Under the pieces are notes generated by a model. That model had not been told where the DNA came from. It was given only the letters and a program-made list of their open reading frames with translations, and ran no database searches. This document shows positions 15,910 through 24,161 of a stretch of DNA of 64,000 nucleotides, one piece after another. Source of the stretch: CBDCUF01 sp965222525 (GTDB taxonomy: Bacteria; Pseudomonadota; Alphaproteobacteria; Rickettsiales; UBA8987); the NCBI GenBank assembly GCA_965222525.1, contig OZ244955.1, forward strand, positions 1,798,001-1,862,000, given 5' to 3'. A program made the position numbers and the translations under genes. Within the stretch, counting starts at the first letter, position 1, and every line of letters starts with the position of its first letter.

Positions 15910-16357
15910 GTACCTTTCCTCATATGTTGTCTAATAATTTTACCGACCATAAGGGCAGAGTACCTCGTCTTTAGGCATGGGGGAATATTTTTCAGGATGC
16001 CAACTTATCAAATGCAGTCCATTTATAATCGCGAAGCTAGTCTCAAACAGGATTCAAACTGGCGACTGTTTTTTATATCGGGCCTTGAGAATCCCTACAT
16101 TTACAGGCCACCTTGGTATATATCACAAGGAACCATCTATATTTTTCCCTTTATTTGAACGGGAATATTCTTGAAAAGCAGTATGACATCATCACAATAT
16201 TGGGTTCGAATTATATCAAGAATGGGGAGCCATTCTTTCTTACTTTACCTTCCGCTAACGTCTATAAAGCATTGACTTTATATAGATTATAGAGCTAATC
16301 TATTTCCGGTAACTTCCATTATTTTCCTTTAATATACCCCCATCCCCGGGGGTATTA
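15910..16357. other. Non-coding stretch with integrase-type upstream motif
   Basis: No convincing gene in 450 bases. The notable part is the end: TACCCCCATCCCCGGGGGTA and then GGGGGTATTAGTGGGGGTAT (16348-16367), a pattern often found just before tyrosine integrase genes and matching 1756-1777. A tRNA-like T-loop at about 16045 does not fold into a tRNA. Confidence 0.5.
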
Positions 16358-16396
16358 GTGGGGGTATCAAAACCTGATGATAGAATAAGTACCCCC

Positions 16397-16465
16397 ATGA
16401 AGTTGACAGACATAAAATGCAGGAATGCAAAATATAACCCGGACGGGAAGGGTAACAAGCTTTAT
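16397..16465 (+). pseudogene. Tyrosine integrase N-terminal fragment
   Basis: The frame reads MKLTDIKCRNAKYNPDGKGN, the typical start of phage-type tyrosine integrases (DUF4102 arm-binding domain), preceded by the GGGGGTAT motifs and ACCCCC. After about 22 residues the similarity ends and unrelated sequence continues. It is a remnant of an integrase whose body was deleted, evidence of an earlier integrated element. Confidence 0.6.
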
Positions 16466-16480
16466 TGCATATTTCGCTTG

Positions 16481-16813
16481 ATGATTATCTTTACTATTTT
16501 TTACTGCTCAAGTCCTGTAACCGCACAATTTACTGGCAGTCAGCAAAAGAAAGATTGGTTTTATCTTCAAACTCTCGGCAAGCAGGCGGGTGAGATGCAT
16601 GCTTGCTCACTTATGTTTAGTATGACTGAAGGGCAAGACGAGAGATTCAAAAAAGCCTCACAAAATGCAACTAAGTTGAATGATGAATTAGTAGATGAGA
16701 TACATAAGTATATTAACACTTATTCATCAACAAAAAATGCAGGCGAGAGTCTAAATTCCTTTATTCATAGAATTTGGAGCGTTCCAACTAAACAACCCTC
16801 AGCTGTAAGCTGA
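16481..16813 (+). pseudogene. Secreted protein truncated by an IS200 element
   Basis: From the ATG at 16481 a signal peptide (MIIFTIFYCSSPVTA, then Gln) leads into about 95 helical, polar residues with no recognised family. The last codons (PSAVS, stop) are encoded by the terminal hairpin of the IS200/IS605 element, so the true C-terminus has been cut off. The frame is also open upstream through the integrase fragment, by chance fusion. Confidence 0.5.
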
Positions 16814-17418
16814 GGGGTTATAAAGATGAGTCGATTTGAAATCGACTGTCATCCACTGGCTCTCCTTCCTGTTCATCTATGTATTTCTGTATCATTTCGT
16901 CCGTAATATTACCCGAACTGACTGCCATGTAACCTCTTGCCCAAAAATGCCTCCCCCAGAACATCTTTCTTAGATGAGGAAACTCCTGTAACAAAATTCT
17001 CGAACTGGATCCCTTCAAATACTGCACAAGCTTACTCACAGCCAATTGAGAGCGATACGATACAAACATATGCACGTGATCCGAAGCTACCTTGCCGGAA
17101 ATGATATGAACCTCGTGCTCCATACATATTTGGCGTAATAAGTCCCTCGCTCGCTCCGCCACCTCACCGGTCAGAATTCGTTTGCGATATTTCGGTATCC
17201 AGATAAGATGTACCTTGAGGTCATACTTACTGTGACTATTCGTTCGGTAGCTCCGCATATCGCGAGTATAGTGATTTCTACTTTCAGAAATCACTATGAA
17301 TACCTGCGCAGCAGGGATTCCACCGCGCAAGCGAGTGTAATTTTACGTAAGTAAAATTAGAAAATACTATATATCTTCCCTTCGCCTAAAGGCGAGGGAT
17401 TTTAATCCCCGAAGGGGA
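16796..17418 (-). mobile_element. IS200/IS605-family insertion sequence
   Basis: A single tnpA gene is flanked by end hairpins. CCCTCAGCT-GTA-AGCTGAGGG lies at 16796-16816. At the other end are a bulged hairpin at 17378-17398 (CCCTTCGCC/GGCGAGGG) and TCCCC-GAA-GGGGA at 17406-17418. There are no terminal inverted repeats and no target duplication, as expected for a Y1 transposon. It has no tnpB. A perfect palindrome lies at 17338-17359. The left boundary abuts the 260-bp direct repeat exactly. Ends are estimated from hairpins. Confidence 0.8.
16818..17258 (-). CDS. tnpA: IS200/IS605 Y1 transposase TnpA
   Basis: A single-strand DNA transposase that cuts and joins hairpin ends. From the Met at 17258 the protein has 146 residues. 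It carries the HUH metal motif as HVH (61-63) within SDHVHMFVS and the catalytic tyrosine in EMIQKYIDEQ (Tyr126), the correct order and spacing. The longer upstream start at 17330 adds residues not seen in the family and is rejected. The gene appears intact, so the element may still be active. Confidence 0.9.
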   Translation of the reverse strand: MRSYRTNSHSKYDLKVHLIWIPKYRKRILTGEVAERARDLLRQICMEHEVHIISGKVASDHVHMFVSYRSQLAVSKLVQYLKGSSSRILLQEFPHLRKMFWGRHFWARGYMAVSSGNITDEMIQKYIDEQEGEPVDDSRFQIDSSL

Positions 17419-17678
17419 CATTAAGCTGACCAAAATCAAGATTTTGGAATACCCATCCACCCACGCCTAAAAGTGTGGTAGTCTGTCCTGTGGACTGTAT
17501 AGAATGTCCATGGAAAGACTTAGAAAAAAGAGCGTAAAATAACAGTACGTAGGGAGAAAATATTCATAACTATTCACCCCTAAACGCATTCTATTTGTAG
17601 GTTGATTTATGGGTTGAATGCTAACAGCACTTCATAACCTCCTGAAGTAAAAGTATTAATCCAGATAAAATGGTGGAG
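17419..17678. repeat. Long direct repeat, left copy (island boundary)
   Basis: 260 bases nearly identical, with about ten substitutions and a 4-base insertion, to 35360-35615. It starts with a hairpin (CCAAAATC-AA-GATTTTGG) and ends with TGGTGGAG, which in the right copy is the 3' end of tRNA-Ala. After that the two copies diverge at once. No open frame is shared. The two copies flank an 18 kb gene island. Confidence 0.9.
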
Positions 17679-18033
17679 GTTCACCCGAAAACTTGGAACC
17701 AGATATTAGAGATATTTCAGGATTGGGCAATAGTCTTGGCGCATAGGCCAATCAGAGCGTTGGGGGTATAAGATGAACAGCTGGCACAACGCCTTATCCA
17801 CATTGGATTACTACCACATGCTCGCCATCGAACCACCGACCTATCGGTCAGGGGGCATGGGCAAGCGCGCCTCCATAACGCTGGCGCAGACCATGCCCCC
17901 GCTGATGTATCGTTCAAGGTACTATGGAACCGTCCCCCCTACGGGTACGCCGAAGGCGCAGGATTTTCTTAGGCATAAATATAGGAAATGCATTTCGTTT
18001 CGTTCAAGATTTTTTCTGTGAGGTATTGAGTAG
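17679..18033. other. Stretch without a convincing gene
   Basis: About 355 bases after the left repeat. Several short frames are open on both strands, but none has a recognisable start, family or codon pattern. Higher GC than its surroundings around 17770-17950 suggests debris of an imported gene. Confidence 0.4.
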
Positions 18034-18447
18034 ATGAAAAAGTCAAAGAAACTCAATGAAAATCAACAATTAGCTATTCAGTTGCTGGCTTCCGGCAGAA
18101 CTGGAAAAGCAGTAGCTCAGGAATTGGGCATACGAAACGAGACACTTTCCCGCTGGCGAAACCAGCCACAATTTCAGGCAGAGCTGAATGCTTTTGTTGA
18201 AGATATAAGAGAGAATGCACGAGGTAGGTTACTGGCCCTGGTGGATCGAGCGCTGGAAATTATCGAACAGGAGCTGAAGAATGATGAACCATCCAGTCAG
18301 CGTACTCGTGCTGCATTCAAGGTATTACAGATGGTAGGTGGCGATAGCCTCAGCCTACCGCAACACAAACTACCTACAGATGCCGAAGAGGTGGAAAAGC
18401 AAGCAAAAGAGCAAGAGTTTTTGCAAGAAGTGCTTTCAGGTATTTAG
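18034..18447 (+). CDS. Terminase-small-subunit-like HTH protein (phBC6A51 type)
   Basis: 137 residues. The N-terminal helix-turn-helix (LAIQLLASGRTGKAVAQELG, then IRNETLSRWRNQPQF, about 12-48) is followed by a helical region. This is the arrangement of phage phBC6A51-type DNA-binding proteins related to terminase small subunits. No large terminase is adjacent, so here it is probably a leftover phage gene or a regulator for the restriction-modification gene 110 bases downstream. Confidence 0.7.
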   Translation: MKKSKKLNENQQLAIQLLASGRTGKAVAQELGIRNETLSRWRNQPQFQAELNAFVEDIRENARGRLLALVDRALEIIEQELKNDEPSSQRTRAAFKVLQMVGGDSLSLPQHKLPTDAEEVEKQAKEQEFLQEVLSGI

Positions 18448-18556
18448 CCCTTACCTCTCTCTGTAAACCTACATATATTACTGCACTGATGAAATGAATT
18501 GTACCATTACAACTTGCTGGTATGATTAACGAAAATCATTGTGAGAAGAATTATTC

Positions 18557-21331
18557 ATGCCCCTGAGCTGGAATGAAATACGCAACCGCGCTGCAACTTT
18601 TACCAAAGACTGGACGAATGCTCATTACGAAAAAGGGCAAACCCAAACCTTTTATAACGAGTTCTTTGAAGTATTTGGTAGGCGGCGCAGAGATGTTGCC
18701 GTGTATGAAGAGAAGGTCAAGAAGCTTAATGATAAGCATGGTTTCATTGATCTGTTTTGGTCAGGTAAATTGCTGGTGGAACAAAAGTCAGCTGGTCGCA
18801 ATTTGCAAGATGCCAGAACGCAAGCAACTGATTACTTCCTACAGCTGAAAGAAGAAGAAAAGCCGCGCTATATCCTGCTCTCTGATTTCCAGACTTTCGA
18901 ACTACTCGATTTAGAAAAAGGCAAGGAATATGCCTTTCCCTTGGAGGGATTACCGGAAAAAGTGAGGCTATTTGACTTTGTAGCTGGCTACCAGCAGCAG
19001 GAATATAAAGACCAAGACCCGGTGAATATTAAAGCCTCAGAGCTGATGAGCAATTTGCATCTACAGCTCGAACATAGTGGCTATACGGGCACTGACCTGG
19101 AACGCCTGTTGGTTCGTATCATGTTCTGCTTGTTTGCCGATGATACGGGTATTTTTGAGCCGGACAGTTTCTTGCGCTATATTGAGGATCGCACCAGTGA
19201 AGATGGCAGTGATCTTGGTTCGCGATTAAGCCATCTCTTTGAAGTGCTGGATACGCCGGAAGGCAAACGGCAAAGCACACTTGATGAAATGCTAGCGAGC
19301 TTTCCTTATGTCAATGGTCAACTCTTCGCTGATCTCATACGCACACCATCGTTTAATCGCTCCATGCGGGAAGCGTTGCTGAAATGTTGTTATTTCGATT
19401 GGAGCAAAGCATCGCCCGCATTATTCGGTTCATTGTTCCAGACCGTGATGTTACCGGAAGAACAACGCAAAGGCGGTGCACATTACACCAGTGAGCGTAA
19501 TATTCTCAAAACCATCAAGCCATTATTCTTAGATGAGCTGCGGGAGGAGTTTAACAGAATTAAGGCCAGCAAAGGAACCCAGCGCAATAGCAGGCTAAAG
19601 CAATTCCATGAGAAGTTGGGAACACTTACCTTTCTTGATCCTGCGTGCGGTTGTGGCAATTTCCTTATTCTGGCCTATCGTGAATTGCGCCTACTAGAGA
19701 TTGAAGTATTGGAGACATTGAATCCGGACAGGCAACAAGCACTCGATGTTGCTCATCTCTCAGTGATAGATGTCGACCAGTTTTATGGTATCGAGATTGA
19801 AGAATTCCCGGTGCGGGTGGCCGAGGCAACTATGTGGTTGATGGATCATCAGATGAACATGCAGCTCTCCGATGCATTCGGCCAGGTATTCGTCCGCCTG
19901 CCTCTGAAGAAATCTGCCAAAATTGTGCATGAAAATGCATTAACGCTGGATTGGAGAGAGGTGATCCCACCGGAGAAACTCTCCTATATGCTCGGCAATC
20001 CGCCGTTTGTGGGAAAAAAAGAACAAAGCGTCCAGCAGAAAAATGAAATGAAGAACGTTTTTCATGGGGTCAAAGGAATAGGTGTGCTGGATTATGTTAC
20101 CGCCTGGTATTGGAAAGCAGCAGACTATATTCAAAACACTAATATCAGAGTGGCCTTCGTTTCGACCAATTCCATCACCCAAGGTGAACAGGTGGGCATA
20201 TTGTGGCAGGCATTGCTCAATCAATTTGGCATTCGCATTCACTTTGCGCACCGCACCTTCAAATGGACGATTGATGAAAAGAAAGCAAAGGGTATGGATA
20301 TAGCTGCTGTATACGTAGTCATTATTGGTTTTGCAGCAGGTGATGCAGAGAAGAAGTATCTCTTCGAATATGAAACGATAACATCTGATCCGAGTAAAAT
20401 AAGTACTAGCAACATTAATCCATACCTTGTTGACGCACCCAATATAGTTATTACTAAACGCAGAGAACCTTTATCTGATGTTCCGATAATAAGAGAAGGA
20501 AGTGCTCTAATTGATAAAAGATACTTTGTTCTTACTGAACAGGAAGCAAACGACCTAACTAAAAAATACCCTGAGACAAGAGAACTTGTAAGAACATTTT
20601 TTCATGGTGATGGGTTTATTAATAACGAGCCTCGCTATTGTCTTTGGCTGAAAGAAGCTAATCCAAAGCTGTTACGCTCGATTCCGTTTATCTACGAGCG
20701 GATTAATGCTGTTAAGAAATTTAGAGAAAGTAGCGAACGTGATGCAACAAAAAAGCTTGCATCATATCCCTCCATTTTTGGGGAAATTAGGCAACCAAAT
20801 TCAGACTATATATTTATTCCCAAAACCTCTTCCGAAAACAGAGACATAATACCTATAGGATTTTTGAAGCCAGAAATTATACTTAATAACACTAGCCTAT
20901 ATGTTGAAAACGCCACCCTTTATCATTTCGGCATCCTCACCTCTCTCATGCATATGGAGTGGATGCGATATGTTTGCGGTAGGCTGGAAAGCCGTTACCG
21001 CTATTCCAATACGTTGGTCTACAACAACTTCCCCTGGCCGGAGAAGGTGTCGGACAAGCAGATGGATGATATTGAAGCAAAGGCCCAAGCCGTGTTAGAC
21101 GCACGGGCGGAGTTCCCCGGTTCCACCCTGGCCGATCTCTATGACCCCCGAACCATGCCTCCGCCATTACTCAAAGCCCACCAGGCACTCGACAAAGCCG
21201 TTGACCTAGCTTATCGCAAACAACCTTTCACCTCCGAACGCCAGCGCATTGAATTCCTCTTCGATCTCTACCAGAAATACACCGCCCCGCTGGTTTCCAC
21301 TAAGCCGAAGCGGAGAAAACGCAAGGCATGA
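18557..21331 (+). CDS. MmeI-like type IIL/IIG restriction-modification enzyme
   Basis: A single 924-residue chain that should both methylate and cut DNA. The N-terminal nuclease-like motif GFIDLFWSGKLLVEQKSAG (about 62-80) supplies the Asp and Glu-x-Lys of a PD-(D/E)xK site. A helical spacer follows. The adenine methyltransferase core has motif I DPACGCGNF (about 357-365) and catalytic NPPF (about 479-482), and a target-recognition region occupies about 600-850 before a basic tail (KPKRRKRKA). Length and order match MmeI-type enzymes. No separate methylase or specificity gene is nearby, as expected. It is the main defence gene of the tRNA-Ala island. Confidence 0.85.
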   Translation: MPLSWNEIRNRAATFTKDWTNAHYEKGQTQTFYNEFFEVFGRRRRDVAVYEEKVKKLNDKHGFIDLFWSGKLLVEQKSAGRNLQDARTQATDYFLQLKEEEKPRYILLSDFQTFELLDLEKGKEYAFPLEGLPEKVRLFDFVAGYQQQEYKDQDPVNIKASELMSNLHLQLEHSGYTGTDLERLLVRIMFCLFADDTGIFEPDSFLRYIEDRTSEDGSDLGSRLSHLFEVLDTPEGKRQSTLDEMLASFPYVNGQLFADLIRTPSFNRSMREALLKCCYFDWSKASPALFGSLFQTVMLPEEQRKGGAHYTSERNILKTIKPLFLDELREEFNRIKASKGTQRNSRLKQFHEKLGTLTFLDPACGCGNFLILAYRELRLLEIEVLETLNPDRQQALDVAHLSVIDVDQFYGIEIEEFPVRVAEATMWLMDHQMNMQLSDAFGQVFVRLPLKKSAKIVHENALTLDWREVIPPEKLSYMLGNPPFVGKKEQSVQQKNEMKNVFHGVKGIGVLDYVTAWYWKAADYIQNTNIRVAFVSTNSITQGEQVGILWQALLNQFGIRIHFAHRTFKWTIDEKKAKGMDIAAVYVVIIGFAAGDAEKKYLFEYETITSDPSKISTSNINPYLVDAPNIVITKRREPLSDVPIIREGSALIDKRYFVLTEQEANDLTKKYPETRELVRTFFHGDGFINNEPRYCLWLKEANPKLLRSIPFIYERINAVKKFRESSERDATKKLASYPSIFGEIRQPNSDYIFIPKTSSENRDIIPIGFLKPEIILNNTSLYVENATLYHFGILTSLMHMEWMRYVCGRLESRYRYSNTLVYNNFPWPEKVSDKQMDDIEAKAQAVLDARAEFPGSTLADLYDPRTMPPPLLKAHQALDKAVDLAYRKQPFTSERQRIEFLFDLYQKYTAPLVSTKPKRRKRKA

Positions 21332-21499
21332 GATAGAGTCATACACCTTGTAGTTGTTATTACAGAGCACAAGATTTTGTTGCGGGAAAAATCATGGGTT
21401 AAAATTTAAGGTTATAAAAAGAAAACAACATTGACATGCGTTGTGGGTTCCGGTAAAATTTGCTGCAAATGCACGGCTATTTTATATAGGAAACGCTAA

Positions 21500-21835
21500 G
21501 TGATTGAAGATTTAGGAAAAAGATTAGGCGATTTAGACTCTCTGCCAGAGTCTCTCAAGGGCAAAATTAAAGCTCTGGGCATGGACGAAAAGGGCGAGAA
21601 GATAGTGGCTGTTATAAATGAGCTTTTAAACGGATACGGAAATATAGATGAAGTATTGGTAGCCTATTACCGAAAATACAATGAAGAGCTGGACAGAACC
21701 TACCTAGCAAACAAGCTGTATAGGCTAAGCAACGATGGCCACCTATATTCCATCAAAAAGAAAAAGGGGGCCTATACCACCAAAGAGGAACTAGTGAACG
21801 CTTTCGAAAATAAAGAACCGGAGGTGCCTACTTAA
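21500..21835 (+). CDS. Hypothetical protein with winged-helix-like end, 111 aa
   Basis: GTG start with AGGAAA 9 bases upstream. Soluble and charged. The C-terminal half (VLVAYYRKYNEELDRTYLAN, then KLYRLSNDGHLYSIKKKKGAY) has the alternation of a winged helix with a basic hairpin, so DNA binding is possible. No family recognised. A 7-bp perfect hairpin at 21845-21864 follows the stop and may end its transcript. Confidence 0.5.
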   Translation: MIEDLGKRLGDLDSLPESLKGKIKALGMDEKGEKIVAVINELLNGYGNIDEVLVAYYRKYNEELDRTYLANKLYRLSNDGHLYSIKKKKGAYTTKEELVNAFENKEPEVPT

Positions 21836-21844
21836 AGAAATTAA

Positions 21845-21864
21845 CCGCCTGCGGTAACAGGCGG
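21845..21864 (+). terminator. Hairpin after the 111-aa gene
   Basis: CCGCCTG pairs with CAGGCGG around a six-base loop nine bases after the stop codon. There is no clear T-run, so it may only slow transcription or stabilise the 3' end. A second small hairpin (GGGGT-GTT-ACCCC) follows 9 bases later. Confidence 0.4.
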
Positions 21865-21983
21865 CTAATAGTGGGGTGTTACCCCTGCAACTAGAAAGTT
21901 GACGTTTCAAGTCTAGCAGGCCTCCCTTAAATAATCAAGTTTCGAGTTGGGTAACGCTCGGAACCCAAATAAAGGAGCAAATC

Positions 21984-22139
21984 ATGCCGGAAATTTTTAC
22001 TGGCAGAGATGGTCTTTTTTATTTCCGAGTCAAGGCGACTAACGGCCAGATTCTATGCCATAGCGAGGGGTATTCCTCCAAGCAAATGGCAGAACATGGC
22101 CTTGGTGTTTTGATAAAGTTAATCAAAGACCGGTTCTAA
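21984..22139 (+). CDS. DUF1508/YegP-like small protein, 51 aa
   Basis: A short gene with a good ribosome-binding site (AAAGGAG, 6 bases before ATG). The sequence MPEIFTGRDGLFYFRVKATN then GQILCHSEGYSS is the hallmark of one DUF1508 (YegP) repeat: Phe-Tyr-Phe-Arg, Asn-Gly-Gln and Ser-Glu-x-Tyr. These proteins are small beta-rich folds of unknown role, often beside DUF2188 genes as here. Confidence 0.75.
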   Translation: MPEIFTGRDGLFYFRVKATNGQILCHSEGYSSKQMAEHGLGVLIKLIKDRF

Positions 22140-22205
22140 ATGGGTGGTGGGAGGCTAATTGGCCTTCCACCAACCTATGACATTAATAACAAAAAGGATT
22201 ATATT

Positions 22206-22433
22206 ATGAAAAGAGATCGCTATTTTATAAACCCTAAAGAGGATGGGTGGGAGCTCAAAAAGCAAGGTGCCGAGCGAGCGAGCAAAAACTTTGACACCAA
22301 GCAAGAGGCTCTCGATTATTCCAGAGACTTTGTTGGCTCCAAGGATAATTCCCAGCTGATCATCAAGAAGCAGGATGGGACTATCCAGACCGAACATACT
22401 TATGGTAATGACCCTGAAAAATATCCGGGTTAA
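22206..22433 (+). CDS. DUF2188-family small protein, 75 aa
   Basis: Starts at the ATG after AAAGGATTATATT rather than at the longer frame start at 22140. It shows the DUF2188 pattern: PKEDGWELKKQGAERASKNF, then DTKQEALDYSRDF, and a C-terminal IIKKQDGTIQTEHTYGNDPE. The family has a compact alpha/beta fold of unknown function. It lies 66 bases downstream of the DUF1508 gene and probably shares its transcript. It ends by overlapping the convergent alkB-like gene by four bases. Confidence 0.75.
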   Translation: MKRDRYFINPKEDGWELKKQGAERASKNFDTKQEALDYSRDFVGSKDNSQLIIKKQDGTIQTEHTYGNDPEKYPG

Positions 22434-23032
22434 GTAGCAATCACATTCCGGAAGGTCAGGGAAATACGCCTACCGCGCTGGATGATGTGACCTTCATATT
22501 TATCGGTTTTTCGAGCGGCAATACCATGCCTCCATTGGTAACGAGCCTCACCGGAGAAGATAAGCAGGCTACGCGGCTCCAGCAGTTGATTTATCTTTTC
22601 TCCGGTGGCTGGGTTGGTAAACTCCATCACGCAGGGTGAACCCAGACTTAGCGAGGCGATGGTTTCTTCAAAACAGGGGACACAATCGATATGCGGTGCA
22701 ATCCCCTGGCCGGGTTGGTATTCATTAATAATCACCTGGTCAGGTAGTTTTGGGAAGTAACCCTCACTCTTCAGCTTTTGGCAATAATCCATCAACCAAT
22801 CCGGTAACACTCCCAACCGCATGGTTTCATCCACCCGCCGGGCGGTATAATCATATTTCCAGCCATAATGCTGCACCCGCCGTTTCAGGTCGGTCAACCA
22901 TGGTTGTTGGTCGATGGCGTTGAGGAGAGTGGTTTCCTCAGCCGAGGTGATGAAGTTGGGGATATAAGAAAGTCCAGCTATAGAAATTGCGGGCTCCTCA
23001 TGAAAAAGATTTTCCTGCAAGAGAGCTACCAT
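22430..23032 (-). CDS. AlkB-family 2-oxoglutarate/Fe(II) dioxygenase
   Basis: Likely removes alkyl groups from DNA or RNA bases by oxidative demethylation. The 200-residue protein has the Fe(II) triad His114-x-Asp116 (APHIDCVP) and His169 (QWRHGI), and the 2-oxoglutarate arginine region RRISLTFR (188-195). The NEYQPGQGIAPH motif is typical of AlkB homologues. It is last in a four-gene leftward operon with a DUF488 protein, which suggests a nucleic-acid damage or modification theme. Confidence 0.88.
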   Translation of the reverse strand: MVALLQENLFHEEPAISIAGLSYIPNFITSAEETTLLNAIDQQPWLTDLKRRVQHYGWKYDYTARRVDETMRLGVLPDWLMDYCQKLKSEGYFPKLPDQVIINEYQPGQGIAPHIDCVPCFEETIASLSLGSPCVMEFTNPATGEKINQLLEPRSLLIFSGEARYQWRHGIAARKTDKYEGHIIQRGRRISLTFRNVIAT

Positions 23033-23035
23033 ATT

Positions 23036-23305
23036 TTACTGCACGGCCTTCTTATACTGCTCCGCACGGCCTTCCAGCACTTCATTCGCAAACCATATAC
23101 CAATGTCGTTGGCAGTATCCTGCTGCTGCTTGGGAGTAAGTGGTTTTCCGGCTTTCAGCTGTTTTGATATGTCCTTCAAAGCAGCTTCTACACTGCTCAT
23201 TATTTGCTTCCGTCCAGCAGCTGATTCCTGCTTTAGGGAGTTAAGGCCAGCTTCGAGGTCTTCTTCTCGGATGTCCGCAACCAGTCCATTATAATCCACG
23301 CGTAT
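23036..23305 (-). CDS. Hypothetical helical protein, 89 aa
   Basis: The start is taken at MIRVDYNGLVADIREEDLEA; the longer frame to 23401 would overlap the preceding gene. After a short beta start the rest is charged helix (LNSLKQESAAGRKQIMSS, LKAGKPLTPKQQQDTANDIG). No family recognised. It ends 3 bases before alkB, so the two are certainly co-transcribed. Confidence 0.6.
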   Translation of the reverse strand: MRVDYNGLVADIREEDLEAGLNSLKQESAAGRKQIMSSVEAALKDISKQLKAGKPLTPKQQQDTANDIGIWFANEVLEGRAEQYKKAVQ

Positions 23306-23366
23306 CATTTTAACCTTATAGAATGTGCCGTTCGGATTATATAAGATCACGCAATAAATACAATAA

Positions 23367-24158
23367 CTACGGCTCTTTGGGTGGGTAGAATACACCCACA
23401 ATCATGAACGGGTTACTACTGCGGCGGATATGCCAGTATTTGTTGGTGCCAAGGAACAGGTGAATATCACGTTCATTGGTAAACTCGTTGAAATATTTCT
23501 CACGCAGGTGCTGGTAGATCACCCCTTTCTTTCTGCCGTATTTGCGTATCAGCTTTCGGCATAGCTGGTAGATTTCCCAATCCAGAATTTGTAATCGACT
23601 ACGTTTTCCTGCTCCATCGATGAAAGTATAGTAAAATCGGTATGGCACCCGCTCTGCCAGCCTTCTAGCTTGTTCCTTGGTAAGCTGCTTTTCCAGTGCC
23701 TTGCGTTTTCTTCTAACCTCTATTGCACTGGTATCTTTCTCCATTGTAAAGGAAATGATGCGAGCTGGTTTGAACGTAGCCAGTGAAATGAAATTGTTTA
23801 CATCTCTGGCCTTTTTGATAAGTAGAGCTAGGTCTGTGTGTACATCATTCAGCACCAGCACCTTTCTCTCTTCCCAGCTCTTTTTCGTACCAAGACAATC
23901 CAGTGGCTTAAGATTGCCTGCTAATTTGTAACTTTCCGGTCTCGGGTCTCTTGTATCTCTAACAATATCAGCTTCAATCCATTGATATTTGCGAAACCGC
24001 TGCTCCTTTTCCATATAACGATAGGCAATGGGATATAAACGTATCCACGAACCATCCTCCCGTAGCCCAGCAGTGCATACTGTTTCAGTATATTTGCTGG
24101 AAAGTAAAGGGTAGGTTTTTACGGTAATTAGAATCTTTTCTCGGCTCGGAGTATTCAC
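23367..24158 (-). CDS. Hypothetical protein partnered with DUF488, 263 aa
   Basis: A basic soluble protein with a conserved-looking start (ILITVKTYPLLSSKYTETVC, then TAGLREDGSWIRLYPIAYRY) and a WHIRRSSNPFMIVGVFYPP end. Proteins of this shape are commonly encoded next to DUF488 genes, as here, where the DUF488 stop is 4 bases upstream. No function is established; nucleic-acid binding is plausible from its basicity. The start codon is GTG. The Cys at about 27 and the following Gly-Leu-Arg may be functional. Confidence 0.6.
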   Translation of the reverse strand: MNTPSREKILITVKTYPLLSSKYTETVCTAGLREDGSWIRLYPIAYRYMEKEQRFRKYQWIEADIVRDTRDPRPESYKLAGNLKPLDCLGTKKSWEERKVLVLNDVHTDLALLIKKARDVNNFISLATFKPARIISFTMEKDTSAIEVRRKRKALEKQLTKEQARRLAERVPYRFYYTFIDGAGKRSRLQILDWEIYQLCRKLIRKYGRKKGVIYQHLREKYFNEFTNERDIHLFLGTNKYWHIRRSSNPFMIVGVFYPPKEP

Positions 24159-24161
24159 AGG

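Noticed and set aside
16010..16110. tRNA-like T-loop (GTTTGAATCC on the minus strand)
   Set aside because: Flanking bases do not form a T-stem, and no acceptor or anticodon stem can be drawn.
17419..17678. Conserved non-coding RNA gene in the long repeat
   Set aside because: Only one clear hairpin at the start is visible, with no promoter or known RNA motif, so the repeat alone does not justify an RNA call.
17717..18021. Overlapping open frames on both strands after the left direct repeat
   Set aside because: No recognisable family, ribosome site or conserved motif in any frame; they look like chance frames in a GC-richer patch.
18034..21331. Active prophage packaging module
   Set aside because: Only a small-terminase-like HTH protein is present; the large neighbouring gene is a restriction-modification enzyme, not a terminase or portal.
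18557..21331. BREX PglX methylase
   Set aside because: The N-terminal nuclease motif and the lack of pglZ, brxC or brxA/B nearby favour a stand-alone MmeI-type enzyme.
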